Shown piece after piece: positions 1 through 10,456 of a stretch of DNA of 64,000 bases. Positions within the stretch are counted from its first letter, which is position 1. Each line of letters starts with the position of its first letter. Origin of the DNA: Beverwykella pulmonaria (Eukaryota > Ascomycota > Dothideomycetes > Pleosporales > Melanommataceae); contig BCHH01000006.1 in NCBI GenBank assembly GCA_001599595.1, positions 803,197 through 867,196 on the forward strand, read 5' to 3'. Made by a program: the position numbers and the translations under genes. Under the pieces are notes generated by a model, which had not been told where the DNA came from, did not search any database, and was given only the letters and a program-made list of their open reading frames with translations.

Positions 1-705
1 CAAACAACGCCGCCATACGCTGTCCATCTTGCCGACGACCTGTACAAGTACAGTTTGCCCATGTTGGAGAAGTTGATGAAGGAAATTCCGAACATGAAGC
101 TTCGACTCATGGGATTAAGGGTTACACACATTGTCAGCATGAAGAAACCCGACATTGACTTCTTCGGCCGCCAAAGACTTGCATCGTCCGCTAAGCCAAA
201 CACATCCAGCAAGTCCAACAGCAACGACGGATGGGAAGTGTGGCCGGAGGCGGAGTTCGAAGAAGCTGCGGCTCAAGAGCGTGACGAGGAGATGAACGAA
301 CTGGAGAGGCTGAGCCAAGAACAGGAGAAAGAAAAACAGGAGGCCGACATGCCTATGGGATGGGCCCCAGACGACCTACCTCCAAACCACGAGCTTGAGA
401 AAGAGCGTGAGAAATGGCCCTGTCCCATCTGCACGCTGCCCCAGGCCCCTGACGACGTATCCTTCAACTCCCACATTGACTTCTGTCTCTCGCGCCAGAC
501 CATCAAAGAAGCCGTCAAATCCACGGCCACAGCCACAAACCCCATCCCATTGAGAGAGAAAGAGAAATCAAAACCACAGAGCACCTCCAGCAAGCCAATA
601 CCCACGAAGCGGAAACGTGGACGTCCCAAATCCGACGCTGCGGGAAGCAACAGCATCGACAAGGGCCGCGAGAAAAGACGAGCGTTCTTCACGGGTGGAA
701 CTTGA
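1..705 (+). CDS. DNA polymerase kappa, 3' end (partial)
   Basis: The reading frame is open from base 1 and ends at the stop at 703-705, so the N-terminal catalytic part lies outside the window. The visible protein begins with the end of the little-finger region of a Y-family polymerase (LRLMGLRVTHIV, then a segment ending DFFG). It continues into an acidic, charged linker. A UBZ-type ubiquitin-binding zinc finger follows: CPIC at about 421-432, with the matching His at 472-474 and Cys at 484-486. A basic tail rich in KRKRGRPK ends the protein and is a likely nuclear localisation signal. Pol kappa/DinB enzymes copy past bulky DNA lesions, and the UBZ finger binds ubiquitinated PCNA. The order little finger, then UBZ, fits kappa better than eta. 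It is convergent with the Pil1 gene downstream. Confidence 0.8.
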   Translation, partial: QTTPPYAVHLADDLYKYSLPMLEKLMKEIPNMKLRLMGLRVTHIVSMKKPDIDFFGRQRLASSAKPNTSSKSNSNDGWEVWPEAEFEEAAAQERDEEMNELERLSQEQEKEKQEADMPMGWAPDDLPPNHELEKEREKWPCPICTLPQAPDDVSFNSHIDFCLSRQTIKEAVKSTATATNPIPLREKEKSKPQSTSSKPIPTKRKRGRPKSDAAGSNSIDKGREKRRAFFTGGT

Positions 706-1571
706 ACTTGAACTTTCCTAGAACTTCCTACACAAATAGTCAAGACATTCGCAAAACATACCTATGCGGTTGGTCTTCGAATATGGTTAGGTTTTGTTTG
801 ATGGGAGTCTACCCGCACAACGGATTATTCAAGTAGAAATGGCGTGTGAAACGATAGAGTAGCATAGCAGGCAGTCCATTCGTATGGGGATAGGATCATA
901 ACTTGAATAAATAAAAAGTAAACAATTCAAAAGCAATATACCATGTTGCTATTTTAGGCTTCCCCCTTCCGTCGTACCATTCACTGACTCTCTCTCTGTA
1001 GCTCAAATGCAGGGTATCCCTGGTGAATCATTCACGCATGCACGTGAGACCGTGACTTCACGCAACAGGGATCCCCAGTGTATGTCCGCATCCTTTTCTG
1101 AAACTTTACTAGATTGCACGAGCACGGGGACTGGCCCTTCGAATGCTTTTTACACTATTGCACGGGCTGGCCTAGGTCGAACAAAGCAAACAAAGATGTA
1201 CCTCGACGAAAATAGTGAACAGCACATGATCCCTAAATTTCGATCTCCCTATTACATCCCCTGAAGCCCCGTTGGGCCCACTCACCCTTTTCCATCAAAG
1301 CACAACGTCGGAAGGGAAAAGGGGCAACGACGAAAATTGTGCGCACCAAGTGTCGATCAGATTCGATAAACCAGCAACCAGGAGAGAAGAAAAAAAGAAC
1401 CTATAAGCCATCCAACACCAACCCTTCGAAGGACGCAAGCCGCATTTTACCAGTCCTTTGCGTCCACCGCTCCTTCGGGGTATACGTCGTCTGCAGGAGC
1501 CACACCGTCAGAGGAGGAGGAGAAGGAGGAGGAGGAGTGAAACGCTACACGCGCAGAGGCCCGCCTAGCGT
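706..1571. other. Intergenic region between convergent genes
   Basis: This stretch separates the 3' ends of the polymerase kappa and Pil1 genes. An A-rich segment with AATAAATAAAAAG near 905-920 could serve as the polyadenylation region of the polymerase gene. Short open frames at 1007-1264 and 1339-1575 have no recognisable content. I see no RNA gene. Confidence 0.5.
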
Positions 1572-2898
1572 TTAAGCAGCAATTGGTCTCTCCTCTTCGC
1601 GGCCTCGTGTCTCTGTGCCAATGGTAGAGGGCGCATCCTCCTCGTCTCCCTCTTCTTCGTAGCCGTTCCCTTGATGCTCAGAGGCTGGGATCCATAGACC
1701 CGACTCGCGGTTATCAAGAGGCTGGTCTTGGTGGGAGAGGTCGACGCCCTCGCCTTGTTGGCGGACTTGGTTACGGCGGCGTTGGGAGAGAGTGCGGGCG
1801 CGGGTGGAGAGTTTGGAGGTTACGGAGGCGTTCTGTTGGACCCAGTTTGTGAGCGCGTCTTCGCAGTCTTGGATGATTCTACAATCTGCGTCAGTCCCCA
1901 GTTCGCAACGAGGTCATAGAGAGATGCATACGCTTTGCTAGCCTCATATCCATCATAAGCATTCCTGGTCTCTCCGGGAGTGACCGGTGTGTCATCGACG
2001 AGCTCGAGGAGGTGCTTTCCATAGCCTGCAATAATTGCCAGCTTTTCGCAGTGCTCACGCATAGCATCGAACTGATATGTGAAAGCGGCCTTGAGCTTCT
2101 CGCGGGTGATGTTGGACAGCTGCGCTTCGGCGACCAGCGACTCGGCCTCGGCGCGTACGAGTTCCTGCTCGAGGACGACAATCTTGGGGGAATTTGGCTC
2201 CTTGTACTTGAGCTGTGCGATCTGGTCGGTGATTTTCTGCTTGCCTGTCTGGTTGTGAGCACTGGCCATGTCGTGCGGGGGAGGGGTAACTTACGATCAC
2301 GGCTGGGCTGGACTGAGGCCTCAATGTTACGGATGCTCTTGATGGTAACTCTGTACTGATCATAGCGATCCACATACTGGTCCTCGAGCTCACCAACTTC
2401 GTAAATCAACACGCCGAGTTTGTCCGTGACATCCGAGACGTCGTCGTCGCAAGCCTCGCCCCAAATGGACAGTTGTTGCTACATGGGTTTGTCAGTTGCA
2501 ATCCAAGGTGTGATGTTGGCAAGCTCAATACGTACAGCGACCTCCATCCGTTCCCTGCTGACAAGCTCCATGCTGCGCATCACGTTTTTTTCCATTTTCA
2601 CCAGCTGCGACAGCTTTTTGGCGAGATCGGGTCCATATGCGCCGGCTGCCTTCGCGCGGAATGTGTGGCCTGAGGGAAGCCGCAGTCAGTCTTGGTTCTT
2701 CGGTGGAAAGATTGCGCAGGTACTGACCTAGGTTGCTTCGTCCGAAGAACCGTCCCGTCTTTGTTGACGAGGACGGAGGCGGTGGGTTTTGAATTTGCGA
2801 CGCCGTCGGGGCGCGCGACTGCCTCCTGTAACCAAATATTAGCAACCGACTGTATTACTGCGCCCAAGAGAGCTTGACATTGAGTATGTTCGATGCAT
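1572..2898 (-). CDS. Eisosome core protein Pil1/LspA (BAR-domain)
   Basis: Six exons on the minus strand: 2879-2898, 2728-2825, 2536-2669, 2295-2478, 1932-2244 and 1572-1878. Together they give 351 codons plus stop with every phase consistent. The protein starts MHRTYSMRQSRAPTASQ, the hallmark N-terminus of the Pil1/Lsp1 family. It carries the conserved core around NIEASVQPSRDRKQKITDQ and SPKIVVLEQELVRAEAESL, with YDGYEASK near the last intron. The C-terminal tail is acidic and contains SGLWIPASEH. The family is known to form the membrane-bending BAR-domain lattice of eisosomes at the plasma membrane, under long-chain-base-dependent kinase control in yeast. The first donor (GTCAAG) is weak but is the only one that gives the family N-terminus. 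Six exons with a 20-base first exon make this gene easy to mis-predict. Confidence 0.95.
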
Positions 2899-3485
2899 CC
2901 TGCCGGCCAGTGTGAGAGAGTGGGCGTTTAATGTGTGTTGTTTGTATTGTGAGTGCTGGCTGCGGATGGTGTTGTGAGGAACGCCGCAGTTGAGGCGAGC
3001 GGAGGTTTTGTTTGCACGGAATGACGCAGGGCCGATGACGTCGTTTGGGGGGCTGGGCAGGCGATCCTCTATGTGCTCCACCGAACGCCGCCCATCACTC
3101 CCTCATTCTGCCGCAACGCACGCCCCGAGTCCATTTACGGCTCGTATAGGCACCCAATTGATACATCCCAACACACATCCCGGACATTCCACGCCTTACC
3201 TCTTAGGAATTCTCGTGATGCAAGCACTCGCGGCGTTGCGATGTCAACGAATTTGCTAGCCATTTTGGGAGCTGTAGCTTCGTGTCTGACTTCATCGGCC
3301 TACTTCTTAAACCCTGATGTGACGTTGCGCACACCAACTGGTAGGCCAGCTAGAGGGCAAAAGGATCAATCTAGCTTTACCAAGTCCTGTTGTGTCTGTT
3401 AGGAGTGCTTTTGCCATACATAAGAAATGGTTCTGCTCAGGAAGAGAATTGAATGGGGTATCTATGTCTATCACGTCATTTACAT
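2899..3485. other. Pil1 upstream region
   Basis: This is the space between the Pil1 start and the 3' end of the Sam37 gene, both on the minus strand. It must hold the Pil1 promoter and the Sam37 terminator. Open frames here (2990-3259 and 3073-3402, for example) lack recognisable content. Confidence 0.4.
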
Positions 3486-4945
3486 CTATAATCCGCCTGC
3501 GCCTCTGGGAAGTTGGCCGGCAAATACACTCAGTATGTCCCCAGCCTCTCCGAATCCCATGCTTGGCCGAAGAGCCCAAAATATCAGCTCTCCTTCGCGT
3601 GGATACTGTCGGACGCGGAAGGCCATCCCCACCAATGCTGCCGCGGTCGCTGCCGATATCGCGATGAGACCGTTGAGAAACAGAGGTGACGGGAGAGATG
3701 ATGAGACATCCCGTAACCGCAAGACTTTTGTGTTCCTGGCATCTGTTTGTATCGTTGTCCCCGAAGTAAAGATCTTAGACAGCAGCGGGAGGTTAGTCAG
3801 TGCCTCTCGCGAAGCGCTGACAGTAGTCGAGAGCAGTGACTGGGATGGCCTTGGTTGCCATGGCAAGTGCGTCGCCTTGTCGTCTCTGCGACTCGCGGAC
3901 ATCACCCGTACACATCTCGGATCGATGTCCTGATGACCGAATAATTGACCTCGCATGCGTGAAATGTATTTGGCGAGACGCGGGTATCTCGTGAGGATGG
4001 CTTCCTTAAGCCACGCCTGTGGCACTGAAGGGTAAAGCATCAAGGCCAAGTAACCAAAAGCAAGACAATCCAGGCTTGATGGCTTGTCACCTTTGAAAAG
4101 ATATTCCTTCTTCCCCAGAAGATCTGACAGCGGCCCCAATAGTTCGTTCGACAACGCATCTAGCCTGAATCTTGCGGTGTAAATGGGTGCGCGGAGGAGA
4201 CCTCCAATTCCCTTCCCGCGGCCCATGTTGAGCGCTTTGGGCTGTGCCATGCGGCTTTCCGACTGTATCCCAGCAGCTCTTTTCGCAGCTTCAAACTCCG
4301 ATGACGCGGTGCCACTCCCAGGGCCGGTTCCCTCATCACTAGCTACCGTCACGTCCAAGCTGCTTAGGCCGAGGTGGGCTGTTCGTGCTCTCGCTACATC
4401 TCGCCGTGTGGGGGGTATGGTATAGTTCTTATACCAGGGTAAGATCGCAGTATACGCGGACGATGTGGTGGTATTGTAATTCTCCGAGGAGATGTAGAGG
4501 GAGAGGTCAACGAGAGGGCTTGCGGTCGATTGTAAGAATGTTAGAAAGCTACAGTCTTTGTCAGCTTCTTGGAAAAATCAAGGATAAATATCTCGGGCTC
4601 TTACGCAATCCTGTCGGTCTGGTGTTGGTCAGAAAGTCTCTCGTCGAGGTCGTATGCGTTCAAGCAGTGGTTTCGAAGATATATGATGATACTGGAGAAC
4701 CCAGCAGTTCTGGTGGCACCATCGAGAAGTAAAGGGAACTCGTCTGTATACGAAAATTAGGAGATAGATGATATGGTCGATCCGATACGCATACCTCGAG
4801 GACTCAGAGAAGTGTCGTAGTTAGCAACGAGGACCCATTCGGTATGCGGGATGACGCATTGGAAGTACGCTATTGTCGCTATGCATTCTGCATCAATAGA
4901 AGGCAGCCCAAAAGCGGGACCCCATACGTGTAGCGCCAGCACCAT
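3486..4945 (-). CDS. Sam37/metaxin-type sorting and assembly machinery subunit
   Basis: Three exons: 4795-4945, 4605-4743 and 3486-4548, summing to 450 codons plus stop. The N-terminus MVLALHVWGPAFGLPSIDAE is typical of fungal Sam37. The metaxin/GST-like C-terminal motif SLDCLAFGYLALMLYP lies in exon 3, followed by YISRMRGQLFG. Near the C-terminus a hydrophobic stretch (LNGLIAISAATAAALVGMAF) is a probable outer-membrane anchor. Family knowledge: Sam37 works with Sam50 and Sam35 in the mitochondrial outer membrane to insert beta-barrel proteins. The gene is divergent from the 290-residue protein starting at 5144, with 198 bases between start codons that must contain both promoters. The exact C-terminus is less conserved, so the stop is inferred from the open frame. 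Confidence 0.88.
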
Positions 4946-5143
4946 GGTTTTGGTTGTGTTGTTTAGCTATTGGCTTCGTGGGTCGGAGTCTGAAGTTCAA
5001 AATGTTGTTCTTGGCATGACGCTAGTTGCTCTCCCCGCAAAACCACATTCGCTACTCTTTCCATCTTCCAACCCGCAAACTATACAACAACTTGCCTCGG
5101 CACTCGACCACACGCGTACGAACCTCGCTATGGGCTCTGGAGA

Positions 5144-6132
5144 ATGGCTCCACTTCGGCGATACCTGAGGATTACGAAGCATTCTGTCTTAGAAGTCCGC
5201 GTTTATCTCGATCGACCGTCTGACGCTGAAGCGTGGCTTCTGAGACGCGATGATCCAGCCCTTCCACGCGTCATTCAGGCCATACGACCGCTAGTGCTGC
5301 CCAAGCTGCGAGAAGAAAATGAAAGAGCTAAGGGCAAGGGTAGTTCGAAGGCGAGAAAGAGGGGAGTCAAGGATGTTGTAGTCGAGGGTGAGTTTGTCTT
5401 GTCATGGGTGCGGCCTGAGGCCAACCCACCTTGCGTTAATTAACCGCATACACAAAAGTTTAAGTGCGACGTGGGTCTTACTCAGACTGCTGACGCCAAG
5501 TAGATGACTTCGAGGTGTCGATCTTCTTGACGGAGCTCTCGTCTCGGCACTCTGTCTTGACGAAACAGAAGATGGTCAAGGACAAACCCCGCATCCAGAG
5601 CAATTCAGGCAAGCTCACCAACTGGCTGACAACAGGGACCAGCGAGCAGCCTATGGTGATTACTGAAGATACAGGGGAACCCATTATTATCAGAGAAGAA
5701 GACGATGATGAGGCCGTTATCCTAGACAATATACCGGAGGCGGGCGGAGACGGTAACCACGCCAGACGGTCGACCCAGAACAAGCGCAGAAGAGGGGATG
5801 CAAGTGAAGCTGCAGTCAGCGACGCAAGCGACACTGACGATTCGTTTCAATTTGAATCAGCGCCTTCAACAAAGAGGGCAAAGACAATTGAACCCAGTTC
5901 TGGTGATGCCGATCATGACGAAGATGGGCAAGAACTGCAGGACGATAAGAAGCTGGGGATCAATACATCATACGATGGTTTTAGCATCTACGGGCGCATC
6001 CTCTGTCTCGTTGTAAAGCGCAAGGGCTTGCGAAACACAGCAAGTGGAAGCGGAGCAATCTCAAGCCAGCACATGTTAGAGAACTGGGTGTCAACGCAAG
6101 CAGCTGCCGAGGGAAGAGACGACGATGATTAA
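5144..6132 (+). CDS. Conserved fungal protein of unknown function
   Basis: Two exons, 5144-5387 and 5504-6132, joined by an intron with a GTGAGT donor and TAG acceptor, give 290 residues. The splice restores a smooth reading through VVVEDDFEVSIFLTELSSRH, which supports the model. The first 130 residues look folded (RITKHSVLEVRVYLD, then ALPRVIQAIRPLVLPKLREE). After that comes a conserved-looking GKLTNWLTTG segment. The rest is acidic and low in complexity, with a KRRR and a KRAK cluster suggesting nuclear location. I have the impression of similar proteins in other ascomycetes but cannot name a family, and I assign no function. It shares a bidirectional promoter region with the Sam37 gene. 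Confidence 0.75.
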
Positions 6133-9100
6133 TTGATATCGAATATAAGCCCATGAACAATATTTCCGGACCCCGCACACTATACAGCATATAGCTGGAT
6201 TAGGCATATCAATGTCCAATGCATCATGCACGGCTTGGAACAAGGCCCTTTGACGATTTAAAAATAACTACAATCGTTCCAGGCCTCCCCCATGGTGGTG
6301 GTGTCACGCCTGGCTTATTTTCCACGTGGGCGCACTGAGGATCCAATTGCTCGGTGCAGGGCGCGGTCCTCAGTGAGCGCAATGCTCGATGAGGCTTTAT
6401 GCACCTTTTGCCCATATCAGACAGCTGAATTGAAGATCGCCCAGTTATCACATGGCATTCTACGGAGGGAAGAGTTAAAGATAACACAGTTCGAGGTTAA
6501 TCGGGATCGATGTTTCCAGACCCTACTTCTCAATGCAGCCATCGCTAATTAGAGATATTTACCATCGACCGGGTCGGCACGCCCTAAACTTCGTTTGCTA
6601 CAACTGAATATACAATAGCTTGTTATTACGCGTGAGAGCAACGTTAGTTCCACCACCATGCAATCATGATGACGCCGTCTTATCGCGTCTCGGTCTTTCC
6701 CCGTACCGAATCTTTGCGACTATAACGGCAACCTAGCATGGTTGTGTCTTCGGGAAAGCCGGGGTGGTTTATTGTTGTGGCGTCCGTCTCGTGGACGATA
6801 TGGCTTGGCTTTCAGGGCAGAGCCAGCCACATTCACGGTTGTGGTGATTGAGGCGTCATTAAGCGGAACTATTCGTGTACCTGCGTCGCGGGTACCTGTT
6901 TTTGACACCTTGGTAACCAGACTACAGGAAACTATCTCGGATAATTCAGTGAACACCCTCTTTTGGGTAGCTCGTTGTTACCATGACGCTAGAGGGGCAG
7001 TGATCTTTATTGGTGAGAAGTGGCAGTGCGACAATCTCACGACACCGGAGGAACGGATACGGTATGCAAGCAAGCAGCAACTCGTAGTACGACGGATGGC
7101 GATACTGCCGGTCACCGAGCTTCACCGAGGGAACAAGCGCCGAGCTTCATTGCCCAGGCATGAGGAGATGCGATCAGGCAGTCACAACATTGAATTGATT
7201 TTAGCATCTGGCCACATTCGGATGCACCCAGAATGTGCCAGCAAGCAGTGAATAGCCACGGTCGGGTGATGGACGCGCAACCAAGTTTGTGCCAAGCATC
7301 ACCTCATCTCTCCACACTCTCCGAACTGTCGGGAAATATGAACTTTCAAACGTGGTCTGGGTTCTGAGGTCGTGCTCGACGTTGCGGATAGACTTCTGTC
7401 GTCTTCCGATTGAGCACAGACCTCCCTACTCTCGCGACGAAAGCAAATAATAAAGTGCATTGGCGCAGAAAAAAAATGTCGCATTGTTCGCCCTGAGTCG
7501 AACTGCCGGCGGAGGTGGAGCTGTCGTCGCTGTCGCCGCTGTCGCTGTTGCGCTTGAGGAAGATTGTCTGCAGTTGAGCTTGGACACAAATGTCGACGTC
7601 AGACGCGGCCCCTGAAGATCGGATGCGCTAGTGCCTGCATGAATCCAAATTTGCTGCTTTCGCATTTCCCAAGGTTTGCCGCATCGCGCGGATCGCGTTT
7701 GCTGAAGAAACAAACACCACGTCGAACGAGGGGCGGCAATCCAGAAGGTAGAAGTTTTGGCGGCGTGTGAATTTTGAAAATTTTAAGATTGACGTGTGCA
7801 GGGGAAAGGAGAAACGATTGCGCAACGACAGCAAGAAAAGCAACTTCTGCTCCAGCCAATGTGTCCCGAAGTTTTGAAGGTGACCCATGCTTCCACGTGG
7901 TGGCCGCGCTCCGCTGCGACACCCAAGCAGTGGGAATTTGAGCGTCGTGCCGCGGCTCCGGACACCCTCGTTGGGCTCTCTCAATCGATGATGGGAAAAC
8001 GCCCTCGCATTCTAGGCACACACACTCGCAACTCTGTGTCTCCCGGGATCGCCGGAGAGTTCGACACAGTGCTGCAAAAGCAAGCAACAAACACCAGCCT
8101 GTCGGTGCTGGTGGAGGTCCGCGGCTAGCTGGCGCTGCATGCCCTGTACATAGATTTCGTTGCGGTTGCCACGCTTCCATCAGGCATGTCCAGCAGGGGT
8201 GAATACGAGTTGCGCAGAGGAGGCAAGCAGAAGGACAAAAATAATCATTACCACCTGTTTCCTTGCGTATTTCTCAGCCTGATTGCCAGGGCTGCCCCAG
8301 GGCTGCCCGGCGCGCTGATGCAGGTCGACGGGACGACAGCTGAGGCATGCATCCCTCCAAACCTACTGCTGGCGCTGCCAGTAGAAAAGCTGCGTGGTGG
8401 GGACCGCGAGGAGTTGCTCCAAAGTGGAAGTCTGGTGGAAGGACGGGAGAAGACTCGTGGCGTAGATCGCTGAGGCATCTGAGAGAGTGGACCCACCAAG
8501 CCCGAAGTCGCAAAATTGCACAAAACTCGTCTGAGGCTGGCTGGTGGCTGTCGCGGTCTCTGGACTGGAACCTGACACGGGAGTGTTGCCAATCCTTGCC
8601 CTGTTCCTGAAAAAATGCTCCAAAGCAGCCCTCACATGCCGCGCTGGAGGACGCGTTTGGGCCAGCCTTGCTCCCAGGTTGCACCATTCCTCAGTCGTCT
8701 CCTGGAAAGGGGAGTGGCCAGGTTTGATATGCTGCGCCGAGCTGTTCGTACTCATCATCCTCTGCTGCGAACGATGGATGCTATGCTCTGCTAATGAGCA
8801 TAAGCAATAGAAGTGGTATATCAGCGTAATCGTTGCTAAGTTCAGTGATGTCAGAATTAGGCATGCAACGTTTAGTGACTCTTGCGGCGAAAGCCTGCTG
8901 CTGCGCCCGCACGCGATGCGCTCACCAAATGCCAGCCGGGCAGCCTCCAGACACTGCTACGGGATTGGATCAACACGATCTTCACACGGTCACGAGGGCG
9001 ATGAAACGAACAGAGCAGAGCACGCCTCCGTGTTTCTTCCAATCTGTGCTCATATTTGACCGGGATTAGCGATGTTTCCGGCTTATGCACTGGTCAGGGT

Positions 9101-9208
9101 GACCCAGTTTTGATCACGACGTCCAAGCTCCTGTCTCCTTTTTTCCAAGCAGCCCAACGCCTCAGCTCACCGCTTTGGCCAAGGCCACTATGCCTGCCGT
9201 GCCCACCT

Positions 9209-9226
9209 TTTCGACCATCGTCGAAA
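9209..9226. repeat. Palindrome, 7-base arms, loop CATC
   Basis: The sequence is TTTCGAC-CATC-GTCGAAA, two perfect 7-base arms around a 4-base spacer. A near copy with the same core occurs at 10439-10456. It could be a site for a dimeric regulator; that is inference. Confidence 0.5.
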
Positions 9227-10438
9227 GGTACGTAGGCTGACCGACATTTTGGTCCCCTTTGACAATTAAAGCACAAACATAAATACTGGCATCCCCCGCT
9301 GCCCTTCCCTTTTCGCTCCATCACACATCCGGACAACCCGCAAGCCTATCTACTACAAAGCGATATATAACCCAGCCAACATCCGAGTACTTCCCAATAC
9401 AACCTGCTCTTCACCCCCACGCACACCATCCAGCCTACCGCCTCCCAGACTACTTGTCACTTCTACACTTACACCATCCATCCAACCTCGTCTACCACTC
9501 ACACATCTCCAATGGCTGTCTTCTTCGGCGAGTCCACAATGGCATCACAGAACCTCCCTCCTTGCCCGGGCCCGCCACCAACCCGTCCTCTGCCGCCTGT
9601 CCCATCGAAATAGACAGTGATATGGTGCATCCGTGTCTCTCGCGCCCATATTTGCCCCTCGGAACTACAATTGGCATTGGCACATCCCACCAACATCGAT
9701 ATTCAACACGCTACAGTCCACCACTATTATTAACCGAACCTCCAACTACGCCTCCCTAATACTCGCTTCACTCAACCCCACCGACGTAACTCGCCGTGGC
9801 ACAGCTGGTTTGGCGTGCTGCAGCCACGCACGACAGCTGCATCGCTCAGCACGATCCGATCTGGCCTTAGGACTCAACGCGCCTCATGCAGGGCACCTGT
9901 GATCCGTCACACACTCATCACTGCACCTTCCCAAAATGCCATCTAAGAACTGCTCGCATGCCGACATCATCGACTTCGCTTTCGCGGTCCCGCAGCTACT
10001 ATAGCCTTGTTTGCTACGTTGCCGATTCTTCTGCAGGACGTCAGGCCTTGCTGACACGCGGCATAAGCAAGTCCTGTGCTCCCAATCACAGGCGCACCGC
10101 CTGCCGCAACTACCGCCCTGGTCTCTGACTCAACGTCGGTCACGTCTTGCTTCTTCTCAAACACACGCTGGTTCGGGTGGATGGAATCAGCAGTCTCATT
10201 TCTCTCTGCCGTCTCTGGCGCCGACATCTCCACCCCGTTGTAATACTGAGCGATTTCTCTACTTGTTTTGCTTTTCCCTTTTCATCATGATGCATAGCTG
10301 GCGCGCGACATGGGGATACGATTGCACTTTCACTACACCACGACCAAATTTTTTTATTTTTTTTTGGAGTTGTTGCCATCTAATGGCATAGGAATAACGG
10401 AATACCCTATTTATCTGTCTGGAAACCATAATACACTT

Positions 10439-10456
10439 GTTCGACTATCGTCGAAC
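10439..10456. repeat. Palindrome, 7-base arms, loop TATC
   Basis: The sequence is GTTCGAC-TATC-GTCGAAC. It shares the core TCGACNATCGTCGA with the element at 9209. A degenerate third copy (TCGACAATCGTC) starts at 10611. Confidence 0.5.

Noticed and set aside
6742..7251. 169-codon plus-strand frame
   Set aside because: No recognisable motif and no splice-linked neighbours. It is too weak to call in a gene-poor block.
7599..8180. 193-codon minus-strand frame
   Set aside because: Composition looks random, other frames of similar size overlap it on both strands, and no domain is seen.
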